Source of the DNA: Rhodocyclaceae bacterium
GTDB lineage: Bacteria > Pseudomonadota > Gammaproteobacteria > Burkholderiales > Rhodocyclaceae
Direction: 5' to 3'
Length of the DNA stretch: 64,000 nucleotides
NCBI GenBank assembly: GCA_019455325.1
Contig: JACFMQ010000014.1
Location: forward strand, 18,558-82,557
In this document: positions 18,299 to 28,239 of the stretch, piece by piece
How positions within the stretch are numbered: position 1 is the first letter of the stretch
How the letters are laid out: the number at the start of each line of letters is the position of its first letter
Made by a program: the position numbers and the translations under genes
The notes under the pieces: model-generated
What the model saw: the letters and a program-made list of their open reading frames with translations, nothing else
Told to the model about the DNA's origin: nothing
The model's database searches: none

Positions 18299-18835
18299 GG
18301 ACTTCGGCCGGCAACTGCTGGCGCTCGCCCGCAACGCCATCGAGAGCCGCCTCTGCGGCGCGCCCGAGGCAGCGGCCGACGATCCGGCGCTGGCCGCGCC
18401 GGGCGCGGTCTTCGTCACGCTGACGCAGGGCGACGCGCTGCGCGGCTGCATCGGCAGCGTGGAAGCCTGGCGGCCGCTCGCCGAGGACGTGCGCGAGAAC
18501 GCCCGCGCCGCCGCCTTCTGCGATCCGCGCTTCGCCCCGCTCGCCACCGACGAGCTGCCGCGCACGCGCGTCGAGGTGTCGCTGCTGACGCCGGCCGAGC
18601 CGATGAGCGTCGCCGACGAGGCGGACGCGCTGCGCCAGTTGCGGCCGGGCGTGGACGGCATCGTCCTCGCCTGCGGCGGCCGCCGCGCCACCTTCCTGCC
18701 GCAGGTCTGGGAGCAGTTGCCGACGCCCGCGCATTTCCTCGGCCAGTTGAAGGAGAAAGCCGGCCTGCCCGCCGATTTCTGGAGCGACGAGCTACGGCTG
18801 GCGCGCTACCGCGTCGACAAGTGGAGGGAAGCCGC

Positions 18836-18839
<4 letters not shown>
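18288..18839 (+). CDS. amrA: AmmeMemoRadiSam system protein A (AMMECR1 domain)
   Basis: The protein has 183 residues. An AMMECR1 domain covers nearly all of it, with the invariant LRGCIGS (residues about 48-54), DPRFAPL and WEQLPTPAHFLGQLKEKAGL. The conserved Cys in LRGCIG is intact. The biochemical function of AMMECR1 is unknown. It overlaps the Memo gene by 11 nt and the radical SAM gene by 4 nt (GTGA), so the three are made together. Confidence 0.92.
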
Positions 18840-19917
<1,078 letters not shown>

Positions 19918-19921
<4 letters not shown>

Positions 19922-20691
19922 ACGCCGGCAACCGGCCGCCCGAAGACGGCCTTCCCGCCCACGAAGACGCCATGGTGACGCCGCCGGAAGAGGACACGCG
20001 CCCCCACTGGGAAGTGATCGCGGAACGGGAGGAGGGTGTTCCGGCAAGCCAGGAGCGGTTCACCCGCCACGCCTTCATCGTGCCCGTGCCGCGGCAGGCG
20101 CTGCGGGGCGAACTGGCGCTGCCCTACGGGTCGCGCGGCCTGATCGTGCTCGCCGACATCTGCGCGGCGGCCGACGATCCGGCGGCGGCGGCGCTCTGCG
20201 CCGCGCTGCACGAAGAACGCTTCGCCACGCTGCGCATCGGCCTGCTGCACGACGAGGAATGCCGCTTCGCCGACGCCGGCGAGCACCTGCCGCTGCTCAC
20301 CGAGCGCCTGCTGGCGGTGGTCGGCCGGCTGCGCCAGCAGATCGCGGTGGAAACCGTGCTGGCCCTGCCGACCGGCCTCGTCGCCGAGCGCGGCATGACG
20401 CCGGTCGCCGTCCGCGTCGCCGCGCAGCGCGACGACGACGTGCGGGCGCTGGTCTGCCACGGCGGGCTGATCGACCTCGCCGGCCTGCAGTACCTGCGGC
20501 TGCTGCAAGCGCCGCTGCTGTTCCTCGCCGACGCCGAGGACGAGGCATCCGCCGCCAACGCGCAGCGCGCGCTGCCGCATCTCGGCGGCGCCAGCCGGCT
20601 GGAGACGCTGGCCGACGCCGATGCCGACGAACGGCAGGCGCAGCGCATCGCGCACACCGTCGCCTGGTTCCGCGACCATCTCGCGCCCTGA
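19918..20691 (+). CDS. Degenerate alpha/beta-hydrolase-fold protein coupled to amrS
   Basis: The protein has 257 residues. Residues about 60-255 follow the alpha/beta-hydrolase pattern of dienelactone-hydrolase-like proteins often found fused to phosphoribosyltransferases: GLIVLAD strand, ALVCHGGLIDLAG, APLLFLAD and a C-terminal AWFRDHL helix. By my alignment the nucleophile elbow reads LPTG (P151 where Ser is expected) and the catalytic His region reads GASRL (R227), so it is probably not catalytic. Residues 1-50 are acidic and not recognised. The ATG overlaps the amrS stop by 4 nt. A structural or binding role with the AmmeMemoRadiSam proteins is inference. Confidence 0.75.
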
Positions 20692-20703
20692 GCGGCGCCG
20701 CGC

Positions 20704-23400
20704 TCAGATCGTCGCCAGCCCGGGCAGCACCCGCTTCAGTTCCTCGCCGACGGCGGCGGCGGCGCTGCCGATGGCGGCCGCGTCGCCTTCCCGGCTGGCC
20801 AGCTCGAGCGTCCGCGCCGCCTGCGCCAGCGCCACCGCGCCGAGGCTGGCGGCGGCGCCCTTGAGGGTGTGGGCGAAGCGGTGGGTCGTCTCCAGGTCGC
20901 CGGCGGCGACCATCGCCGCCAGGCGCGCCGCGCCGTCGTCGTACTGCTGGCGGAAGATCGCCAGCAGGCGCCGGCAACTGGCGACGCGCCCCATCATCCG
21001 CTGCAGTAGCTCCTCGGTGTCGATGCCCGCCAGCGCCGGCAGGCGCTCGCCGTCGCCCGCTTCCGCCGGCGCCGCGGGCGCGGCGACGGCGGTGGCGGCG
21101 GGAACGGCCGCGGCGGGCGCAAAGCGGTACACCACCCGGTAGAGGTCGGCGGCGTCGAAGGGCTTGGTCAGCACCTCGTTCATGCCGGCGGCCAGGCAGC
21201 GCTCGCGGTCGTCGTGGCCGGCGTTGGCGGTCAGGGCGATGATCGGCAGCGCGCGCCAGCGCGGCTCGCTGCGAATCCGCCGCGTCGCTTCGAGGCCGTC
21301 CATCTCCGGCATCATGATGTCCATCAGGAGCAGGTCGAAATCCTTCTCGGCGAGCCGGCGCAGCGCCTCGGCGCCGTTCTCGACGACCTCGGCGAGGACG
21401 CCCGCCTCGCGCAGGAATTCGAGGACGATCTCCTGATTGAAGCGGTTGTCCTCGGCGAGCAGCACGCGCAGCCCCGGCGGCAGCGCCCAGGCGGCGGCGT
21501 CGCCGCCGGGCGAGAAGGCGGCCAGCCGCTCGCGCAGCGCCTCGTCGGCGACGACGAGCGGCACCACGAAGCTGAAGGTCGAGCCCTGACCGGGCTCGCT
21601 CTCGGCCCAGATGCGGCCGCCCATCATCGACACCAGTTGGCGCGAGATGGCCAGCCCGAGGCCGGTGCCGCCGAAGCGGCGGGCGGTCGAGCTGTCACCC
21701 TGGGTGAAGGGCTGGAAGAGCTTCGCCTGCTGCGCCAGCGTCATGCCGATGCCGGTGTCGACGACCGAGAAGCGGAGCGTGGCGACGCCGTCGACGATGC
21801 CCTCGCCGGCGCAGCGCACCTCGACGCTGCCGTCGCCGGTGAACTTCACCGCGTTGCCGACGAGGTTGGTCAGGATCTGCGTCAGCCGCAGCGGATCGCC
21901 GATCAGGTAGCGCGGCACGCCGGGGTCGGTGGAGAGCGTCAGGCGCAGCCCCTTTTCGTCGGCGAGCTGGCTGGCGAAGGTGGTGACGCTGTCGAGCACC
22001 TGTTCGAGGTCGAAGCCGGTTTCCTCCAGGTGCAGGCGGCCGGACTCGATCTTCGAGATGTCGAGGATGTCGTTGATGATGCCGAGCAGCAGGCGCGCCG
22101 ACAGGTTGATCTTGCGCACGTACTCGCGCTGCCGCGGCGGCAGCTCGCCCTTGAGCGTCAGCGCCGACATGCCGATGATGGCGTTCATCGGCGTCCGGAT
22201 CTCGTGGCTCATCGCCGCCAGGAAGCTGCCCTTGGCCTGGTTGGCGCGCACCGCGTCCTCGCGCGCGCGGACCAGCTCGGCGGTGCGCTCGGCGACCAGC
22301 GATTCGAGGTGCGAGCGATAGCGGGCGACCTCCTCCTCGGCCCGCCGGCGCTCGGTGACGTCGGCGATGATCCAGGTGTGGGTGCCGTCCGGCGCCGCCG
22401 CGTCGTTGGCGCGGCCGGTCATCACCGCGGCGAAGACCGAGCCGTCCCGGCGGCGCATCATCATCTCGCGCGCGTAGCTGTCGCCGCGCGCGAAGGCTTC
22501 GCGCACCTCGGCCGAAACCCGGTGGTAGAGGTCGTCGGCGGAGAAGAGCAGGCGCACCGGCTGGCCGTTGAGGCGGCCGGCCTCGTAGCCGAACAGGCCC
22601 TCCAGGCGACTGTTGCAGGAAACGATCAGGCGCTGGTGCGTGACCAGGATGCCGACCAGCGCGTTGTTCAGGACCGCGTTCTTCTCGGCGAGCAGCGCGC
22701 GCGTCTCGTCCTCGGCCAGGCGGCGGTTGAGGATCGCGTCGCGGAAGCGGTAGAGGGTCATCGACAGGCGGCCGATCTCGTCGCTGCGCGCCACGCCCGA
22801 GAGGCGGATGTTGGTGTCGCCGCGTTCGAGCTGGTCGAGCGCCTGCAGGATTTCGTTGAAATGCCGCCCGATGCGCAGGAAGACGACGAAGATGACGAGG
22901 CCGAGCACCAGCGCCAGAAGGCCGTTGACCACCACCGTGTTGATGATCAGCAGGCGCCGCTCGGCGGCGAGCGAAGCGCGCGAATGGACGATCTGGATGC
23001 GGCCGACGTCGCTCGTCGACGCGCCGTCGCGGAAGACGATGCGCCGGCTGGCGACGATGACGTCGGCCAGGCTGTAGCGCGGCGAGCCGGCGGCGGCCAC
23101 CTCGATGCCGTCGACGTCGCCGACGCTGACGTAGACGATATCGTGATCGGCGCCGACGGCCTTGACCGTGCCGGCCACCGCCTGCGCGTTGGCGTCGCGC
23201 ATCGGCTGCGCCAGCGCCTCGGCCATCAGCGTCGCCAGCCGCTCCGCCCGGTCGCGCAGCGCCAGCTCGGACTGGCCCTGACGGTAGGCGATGGTCATCG
23301 CCGCATAGAGCCCGAAGACCAGCCAGACGCCGACGACCAGCGCCACCAGGATGCGCAGCCGGAGGCTGCCGGCGAAACGCGGCGGCGCCGGCGCGCTCAC
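20704..23400 (-). CDS. Hybrid sensor histidine kinase (PAS-HisKA-HATPase-REC-HPt)
   Basis: The protein has 898 residues. TM1 (about 15-35), a periplasmic region of about 120 residues and TM2 (about 160-180) are followed by a HAMP-like linker and PAS (245-360). HisKA follows, with His in AAMSHEIRTPMNAIIG, then HATPase (500-615, TGLGLAISRQL). A receiver (645-760) has Asp in LLMDIMMPEMDG, and a C-terminal HPt (800-890) has His in AHTLKGAAAS. This is a BarA/ArcB-like phosphorelay protein carrying all three phospho-transfer sites. No response regulator gene with a DNA-binding domain is adjacent, so the output is elsewhere. It is convergent with the degenerate hydrolase gene, 12 bp apart. Confidence 0.93.
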   Translation of the reverse strand: MSAPAPPRFAGSLRLRILVALVVGVWLVFGLYAAMTIAYRQGQSELALRDRAERLATLMAEALAQPMRDANAQAVAGTVKAVGADHDIVYVSVGDVDGIEVAAAGSPRYSLADVIVASRRIVFRDGASTSDVGRIQIVHSRASLAAERRLLIINTVVVNGLLALVLGLVIFVVFLRIGRHFNEILQALDQLERGDTNIRLSGVARSDEIGRLSMTLYRFRDAILNRRLAEDETRALLAEKNAVLNNALVGILVTHQRLIVSCNSRLEGLFGYEAGRLNGQPVRLLFSADDLYHRVSAEVREAFARGDSYAREMMMRRRDGSVFAAVMTGRANDAAAPDGTHTWIIADVTERRRAEEEVARYRSHLESLVAERTAELVRAREDAVRANQAKGSFLAAMSHEIRTPMNAIIGMSALTLKGELPPRQREYVRKINLSARLLLGIINDILDISKIESGRLHLEETGFDLEQVLDSVTTFASQLADEKGLRLTLSTDPGVPRYLIGDPLRLTQILTNLVGNAVKFTGDGSVEVRCAGEGIVDGVATLRFSVVDTGIGMTLAQQAKLFQPFTQGDSSTARRFGGTGLGLAISRQLVSMMGGRIWAESEPGQGSTFSFVVPLVVADEALRERLAAFSPGGDAAAWALPPGLRVLLAEDNRFNQEIVLEFLREAGVLAEVVENGAEALRRLAEKDFDLLLMDIMMPEMDGLEATRRIRSEPRWRALPIIALTANAGHDDRERCLAAGMNEVLTKPFDAADLYRVVYRFAPAAAVPAATAVAAPAAPAEAGDGERLPALAGIDTEELLQRMMGRVASCRRLLAIFRQQYDDGAARLAAMVAAGDLETTHRFAHTLKGAAASLGAVALAQAARTLELASREGDAAAIGSAAAAVGEELKRVLPGLATI

Positions 23401-23624
23401 CGGGCGCCCCGCCGGTCGCTACGCGGCATCCTCGCCGCGGGAGAAGCGGCGCCGGCCGGCGCGGCGGGCGGAATCGGTCGACGGCGGCGGATCGGCATGG
23501 CGGCGGGGCTCCCGTCGGCGGCCGCGAGGCCGTCGTGGTTTTCTGATGGCATGAAATCATGCCAAGACAATGGCCGGATGTCGACGCCGGCGCCGCCGCA
23601 CGTCGGCCGGCCGCCGGCAGCCGC

Positions 23625-23630
23625 TATAAT
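23625..23630 (+). promoter_or_regulatory. Consensus -10 box upstream of mfd
   Basis: A perfect TATAAT lies 30 nt before the mfd start in an otherwise GC-rich stretch. No good -35 hexamer is seen at the right distance. Confidence 0.5.
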
Positions 23631-23660
23631 GCGTCCCCTCGCCGAATCCCCCGTTTCCCC

Positions 23661-26600
23661 ATGCCGTCGCCGTCCGCCCCGCCCCGCTCCCTGCCGCTCT
23701 CCCCGCGTCTGCCGCCGCTGCCCGCGGCCGGCCGGCAATCGACGCTGCCGGCGCTGGCCGGCTCGGCGGACGCGCTGGCGCTGGCGACGCTGGCCGCAGG
23801 CAGCCCCGGCCGCCTGCTCGTCGTGCTCGCCGCCGGCCCGGCCGACGCGCAGCGCCTGCTCGAAGAAATGCCCTGGTTCGCGCCCGGCCTGCGCGTGCGC
23901 CTGCTGCCGGACTGGGAGACGCTGCCCTACGACGCCTTCTCGCCGCACCACGACCTCGTCTCCGAGCGCCTGGCGACGCTCTACGCGGTGACGCGCGGCG
24001 ACTGCGACGTGCTGCTGCTGCCGGCCGCCACCGCGCTCTACCGCCTGGCGCCGCCGTCCTACCTCGCCGCCTACACCTTCTTCCTGAAGAAGGGCGACGC
24101 GCTCGACGCGGACAAGCTGCGCACACAGATGACGCTGGCCGGCTACGCGCACGTGACGCAGGTCGTCTCGCCGGGCGAATACTCGATCCGCGGCGGCCTG
24201 ATCGACCTCTTCCCGATGGGCGCGCCGCTCCCCTACCGGCTCGACCTCTTCGACGACGAGATCGAGAGCATCAAGACCTTCGACGTCGACAGCCAGCGCA
24301 CCCTCTACCCGGTGCCGGAGATCCGCCTGCTGCCGGCGCGCGAGTTTCCGATGGACGACGCCGGCCGCACCCGCTTCCGCCAGCGCTTCCGCGAGACCTT
24401 CGAGGGCGATCCGGCGAAGTCCGGCGTCTACCGCGACGTCTCCAACGGCACGCCGCCGGCCGGCATCGAATACTGGCTGCCGCTGTTCTTCGAGGAAACG
24501 GCGACGCTCTTCGACTACCTGCCCGCAGACGCCGCGCTCTGCCTGCACGGCGACGTGCACGCGGCGATCCGCGCCTTCTGGCAGGACACCGATTCCCGTC
24601 ATCGCCTGCTCGGCGGCGAGCGCAGCCGGCCGCTGCTGCCACCCGGCGAGCTGTTCCTCTCCGAAGAGCAGTTCTTCGTCGCCGCCAAACCGCACGCACG
24701 CATCGACCTGCCGGCCGGCGCCGGTGCCGCCGACGGCCCGGCGGCGCCGCTGCCGCCGCTCGCCGTAGACCGCCGCGCCGACGACCCGCTGAAGGCGCTG
24801 AAGACCTTCCTCGACGCCCACCCCGGCCGCGTCTTCCTGCTCGCCGAATCGGCCGGGCGACGCGAGACGCTGTCGGCACTGCTCGCCGACTACGGCCTGA
24901 AACCCGAACCGGCCCCGGACCTCGCCGCGTTCATGAGCGGCGACGCCAAGCTCACGCTCGGCGTCGCCCCATTGCACGCGGGTTTCCTCCTCACTCCTCC
25001 CTCCTCACTCCTCACGGCTTTCATAACCGAGGCCGAGCTGTTCGCCGGCAGCCCGTCGGCGCGCGCCCGCCGCTCGCAGCGCGAGGCGCAGCGCCGGGCC
25101 TCGTTCGACAACTGGCTCAGGGACCTCACCGAGCTGAAGATCGGCGACCCGGTGGTGCACGAACAGCACGGCATCGGGCGGTATCAGGGCCTGATCCACA
25201 TGAACCTCGGCGAGGGCGACACCGAATTCCTCGAACTGCACTACGCCAACGACGCCAAGCTCTACGTGCCGGTTTCCCAACTGCACGTGATCTCGCGCTA
25301 CTCGGGCAGCGAGCCGGACGCGGCGCCGCTGCACGCGCTCGGCTCGCAGCAGTGGGAGAAGGCCAAGCGTCGCGCCGCGCAGCAGGCGCGCGACACCGCC
25401 GCCGAACTGCTGGCGCTCTACGCCAGCCGCGCCGCCCGCCAGGGCCATGCCTTCGCCTTCAAGGCGCACGACTACGACGCCTTCGCCGACGGCTTCGGTT
25501 TCGAGGAGACCGCCGACCAGGCCGCGGCCATCGCCGCCGTGGTCGAGGACATGAAGTCGGGCAGGCCGATGGACCGGCTGGTCTGCGGCGACGTCGGCTT
25601 CGGCAAGACCGAGGTGGCGCTGCGCGCCGCCTTCTGCGCCGTCGCCGGCGGCCGGCAGGTGGCCGTGCTCTGCCCGACCACGCTCCTCTGCGAGCAGCAC
25701 TACCAGACCTTCTGCGACCGCTTCGCCGACTGGCCGGTGCGGATCGCCGAGCTGTCGCGCTTCAGGACGGCGAAGGAATCGGCGCAGGCGATGAAGGAGC
25801 TGGCCGAAGGCAAGCTCGACATCGTCATCGGCACGCACAAGCTGCTTTCCAGGGAGATGCGCTTCGACCGCCTCGGGCTGGTCGTCATCGACGAGGAGCA
25901 CCGCTTCGGCGTGCGCCAGAAGGAGGCGCTGAAAAGCCTCCGCGCCGAGGTCGACGTGCTGACGCTGACCGCGACGCCGATCCCGCGCACGCTGGCGATG
26001 TCGCTCGAAGGGCTGCGCGACTTCTCGGTGATCGCCACGGCGCCGCAGAAGCGGCTGGCGATCAAGACCTTCGTCGCGCGGCTTTCGGACGGCATCATCC
26101 GCGAGGCGGTGCTGCGCGAACTGAAGCGCGGCGGCCAGGTGTACTTCCTGCACAACGAGGTCGACACCATCGAGAACATGCGCGAGAAGCTGGCCAAGCT
26201 GGTGCCCGAGGCGCGCATCGTCGTCGGCCACGGGCAGATGAACGAGCGCGAGCTGGAACGCGTGATGCGCGACTTCACGCAGCAGCGCGCCAACCTGCTG
26301 CTGTGCACGACGATCATCGAGACCGGCATCGACAACCCGCACGCCAACACCATCCTGATCAACCGCGCCGAGAAGTTCGGCCTCGCCCAGTTGCACCAGT
26401 TGCGCGGCCGCGTCGGCCGCTCGCACCACCAGGCCTACGCCTACCTGCTGACGCACGACGAAGGAGCGCTGACCAAGCAGGCGAAGCAGCGCCTCGAAGC
26501 GATCCAGCACATGGAGGAACTGGGCTCCGGCTTCTATCTCGCCATGCACGACCTGGAAATCCGCGGCGCCGGCGAGGTGCTCGGCGACAACCAGTCGGGC

Positions 26601-27149
26601 GAGATGCAGGAAATCGGCTTCAACCTCTACACCGAGATGCTCAACCGCGCCGTCGCCGCGCTCAAGCAGGGCAAGGAGCCGGATCTGACGCAGCCGCTCG
26701 GCGTCGCCACCGAGATCAACCTGCACACGCCGGCGCTCTTGCCAAACGACTACGCGCCGGACGTGCACGAACGCCTGTCGCTCTACAAGCGGCTGGCCAA
26801 CTGCGAGAAGGCGGAGGAGATCGACGACCTGCAGGAGGAACTGATCGACCGCTTCGGCGAACTGCCGCCGCAGGCGCAGTCGCTGCTCGCGACGCACCGC
26901 GTGCGCCTGCTGGTCAGGCCCTGCTGCGTCGCCAAGCTGGACGCGACGAGCGAACAGATCGTCGTCCAGTTCGGCCCGGAATTCGCCAAGACGGCGCCGA
27001 TCGAGCCGATCCGCATCATCGATCTGATCCAGAAGGATCGCAATTACCGCCTCGCCGGCCAGGACAAGCTGTTATTCTCCCGGCATTCACCGACCCTCAA
27101 CGACAAGGTCGCGGCGATCCGGGAGCTGTTCAGGCGACTGACCGGCTGA
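23661..27149 (+). CDS. mfd: Transcription-repair coupling factor
   Basis: The protein has 1162 residues, the family length. The UvrB-homology region is at the N-terminus. The RNA-polymerase-interacting domain begins around GDPVVHEQHGIGRY (about 495-508). Helicase motifs are GDVGFGKTEVALRAAF (Walker A), DEEHRFG (Walker B) and TATPIPRTLAMS, and the RRGRVGRS-like LRGRVGRSHHQAYAYLL is present. Mfd removes RNA polymerase stalled at DNA lesions and recruits UvrA. The ATG at 23661 sits 30 nt behind TATAAT. An unusual in-frame tandem repeat lies at 24986-25013 (see separate entry). Confidence 0.95.
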   Translation: MPSPSAPPRSLPLSPRLPPLPAAGRQSTLPALAGSADALALATLAAGSPGRLLVVLAAGPADAQRLLEEMPWFAPGLRVRLLPDWETLPYDAFSPHHDLVSERLATLYAVTRGDCDVLLLPAATALYRLAPPSYLAAYTFFLKKGDALDADKLRTQMTLAGYAHVTQVVSPGEYSIRGGLIDLFPMGAPLPYRLDLFDDEIESIKTFDVDSQRTLYPVPEIRLLPAREFPMDDAGRTRFRQRFRETFEGDPAKSGVYRDVSNGTPPAGIEYWLPLFFEETATLFDYLPADAALCLHGDVHAAIRAFWQDTDSRHRLLGGERSRPLLPPGELFLSEEQFFVAAKPHARIDLPAGAGAADGPAAPLPPLAVDRRADDPLKALKTFLDAHPGRVFLLAESAGRRETLSALLADYGLKPEPAPDLAAFMSGDAKLTLGVAPLHAGFLLTPPSSLLTAFITEAELFAGSPSARARRSQREAQRRASFDNWLRDLTELKIGDPVVHEQHGIGRYQGLIHMNLGEGDTEFLELHYANDAKLYVPVSQLHVISRYSGSEPDAAPLHALGSQQWEKAKRRAAQQARDTAAELLALYASRAARQGHAFAFKAHDYDAFADGFGFEETADQAAAIAAVVEDMKSGRPMDRLVCGDVGFGKTEVALRAAFCAVAGGRQVAVLCPTTLLCEQHYQTFCDRFADWPVRIAELSRFRTAKESAQAMKELAEGKLDIVIGTHKLLSREMRFDRLGLVVIDEEHRFGVRQKEALKSLRAEVDVLTLTATPIPRTLAMSLEGLRDFSVIATAPQKRLAIKTFVARLSDGIIREAVLRELKRGGQVYFLHNEVDTIENMREKLAKLVPEARIVVGHGQMNERELERVMRDFTQQRANLLLCTTIIETGIDNPHANTILINRAEKFGLAQLHQLRGRVGRSHHQAYAYLLTHDEGALTKQAKQRLEAIQHMEELGSGFYLAMHDLEIRGAGEVLGDNQSGEMQEIGFNLYTEMLNRAVAALKQGKEPDLTQPLGVATEINLHTPALLPNDYAPDVHERLSLYKRLANCEKAEEIDDLQEELIDRFGELPPQAQSLLATHRVRLLVRPCCVAKLDATSEQIVVQFGPEFAKTAPIEPIRIIDLIQKDRNYRLAGQDKLLFSRHSPTLNDKVAAIRELFRRLTG
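24986..25013 (+). repeat. 14-nt perfect tandem repeat inside mfd
   Basis: CCTCCTCACTCCTC occurs twice without a gap. It encodes a low-complexity Leu/Thr/Pro/Ser stretch followed by an ATA codon, in a gene that otherwise uses GC-ending codons. The segment lies just before the ITEAELF motif. The reading frame is kept. Confidence 0.9.
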
Positions 27150-27186
27150 CCGCCCCGCCGCGCCGCTCACCGGAAAGGAAAGCGAC

Positions 27187-28239
27187 ATGGCGAAGCAGGC
27201 GGCGGCAAGAAGGAAACCCGGCAAGACGGCCCTGGTCCTCGGCGGCGGCGCGCCGAACGCGACGCTGATGTCCGGCGCGCTGGTCGCCTTCGCCGAGGCC
27301 GGCGTCAGATTCGACGTCATCTCCACCGCCGGCGCCGGCGCGCTGATCGGCCTGCTCTTCGTGGCGCCGGCGCAGGGCACGCCGGTCGAGGCGCTGAAGC
27401 GCACCGTCGACATGGGCGTGGCGGACGCGATCTACGACCACTTCCCGGTCAACTACAAGGTCTTCCAGAAGCCCGGCGCGGTCGCCGACCTCTACCGGCA
27501 GATGCTCTCGGCGAACCCGCTGACGCGCACGCTGGCCGCGCAGCACGGCGACACGGCAATGCAGAAGCTCTTCGCCGACTGGGTGCGCCTGCTCCTCGCC
27601 AGCGCCTGCCCGACCGACCTCGGCCCGAAGAGCCTCGGCCTCTGCGCCAGCGTGCCCTTCCTCGAAGAGAGCGTGGACTTCGCGGCGTTGAAGACCATCG
27701 CCCCGGCCTTCTACATCAACGCCTACAACATCAGCGACCGGCGCATGGAGAACTTCGCCAAGCACCAGATCAACGCCGGCCACTGCCGCGCCGCGCTCGC
27801 CTTTCCCTTCCTCTACCCGCCCTACCCGATCGCCGACCCGCAGACCGGCGCCGAGAAGTTCTACTACGAGGGCGCCGCGCACGACTGCCTGAACTACAAG
27901 GCGCTGGTCGAGCACGAGCCGGAAGTGGAGCGCATCGTCGTCTTCGACGTGCTCGGCGCCGAGCAGTTGATGCGCACGCCGCGCGACCTCTACGACGCCT
28001 GGCTGCTGTCGATCATCGTGCCGCTGGTCGAGATCGCCCGCGACGACACCAAGATCTTCGAGGCGGTGCACAACGCCGACGGCCGGCGGCAGTTGTTCAA
28101 GGTGCCGTTCGACATCCCGCCGGCGCACGAGGTCGAGGCGCTCGACTGGTCGCGCTCGAACCTGGAGACGCTGTTCGACGTCGGCTACCGCTCGGCGCAG
28201 GATTACCTCGCCGGCGAGGGGAAGAGCCTACTTCCCTGA
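27187..28239 (+). CDS. Patatin-like protein lacking the catalytic Ser-Asp pair
   Basis: The protein has 350 residues. The patatin oxyanion loop LGGGAPNATLMSGAL (19-33) is present, and the post-nucleophile helix and APAF..P..YPPYPI-like segment (about 172-215) fit the fold. The expected nucleophile elbow GxSxG aligns with TAGAG, so Gly49 replaces Ser, and the expected DG[GA] aligns with EGA (E228). Both catalytic residues are therefore replaced, by my alignment. No signal peptide is visible; the N-terminus is basic. It follows mfd by 37 bp, and its end overlaps the convergent binding-protein gene by 12 bp. Lipase activity is not expected. Confidence 0.8.
   Translation: MAKQAAARRKPGKTALVLGGGAPNATLMSGALVAFAEAGVRFDVISTAGAGALIGLLFVAPAQGTPVEALKRTVDMGVADAIYDHFPVNYKVFQKPGAVADLYRQMLSANPLTRTLAAQHGDTAMQKLFADWVRLLLASACPTDLGPKSLGLCASVPFLEESVDFAALKTIAPAFYINAYNISDRRMENFAKHQINAGHCRAALAFPFLYPPYPIADPQTGAEKFYYEGAAHDCLNYKALVEHEPEVERIVVFDVLGAEQLMRTPRDLYDAWLLSIIVPLVEIARDDTKIFEAVHNADGRRQLFKVPFDIPPAHEVEALDWSRSNLETLFDVGYRSAQDYLAGEGKSLLP

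Noticed and set aside
24986-25013. Possible CRISPR or minisatellite array
   Set aside because: Only two adjacent copies, no spacers, and no cas genes in the window.
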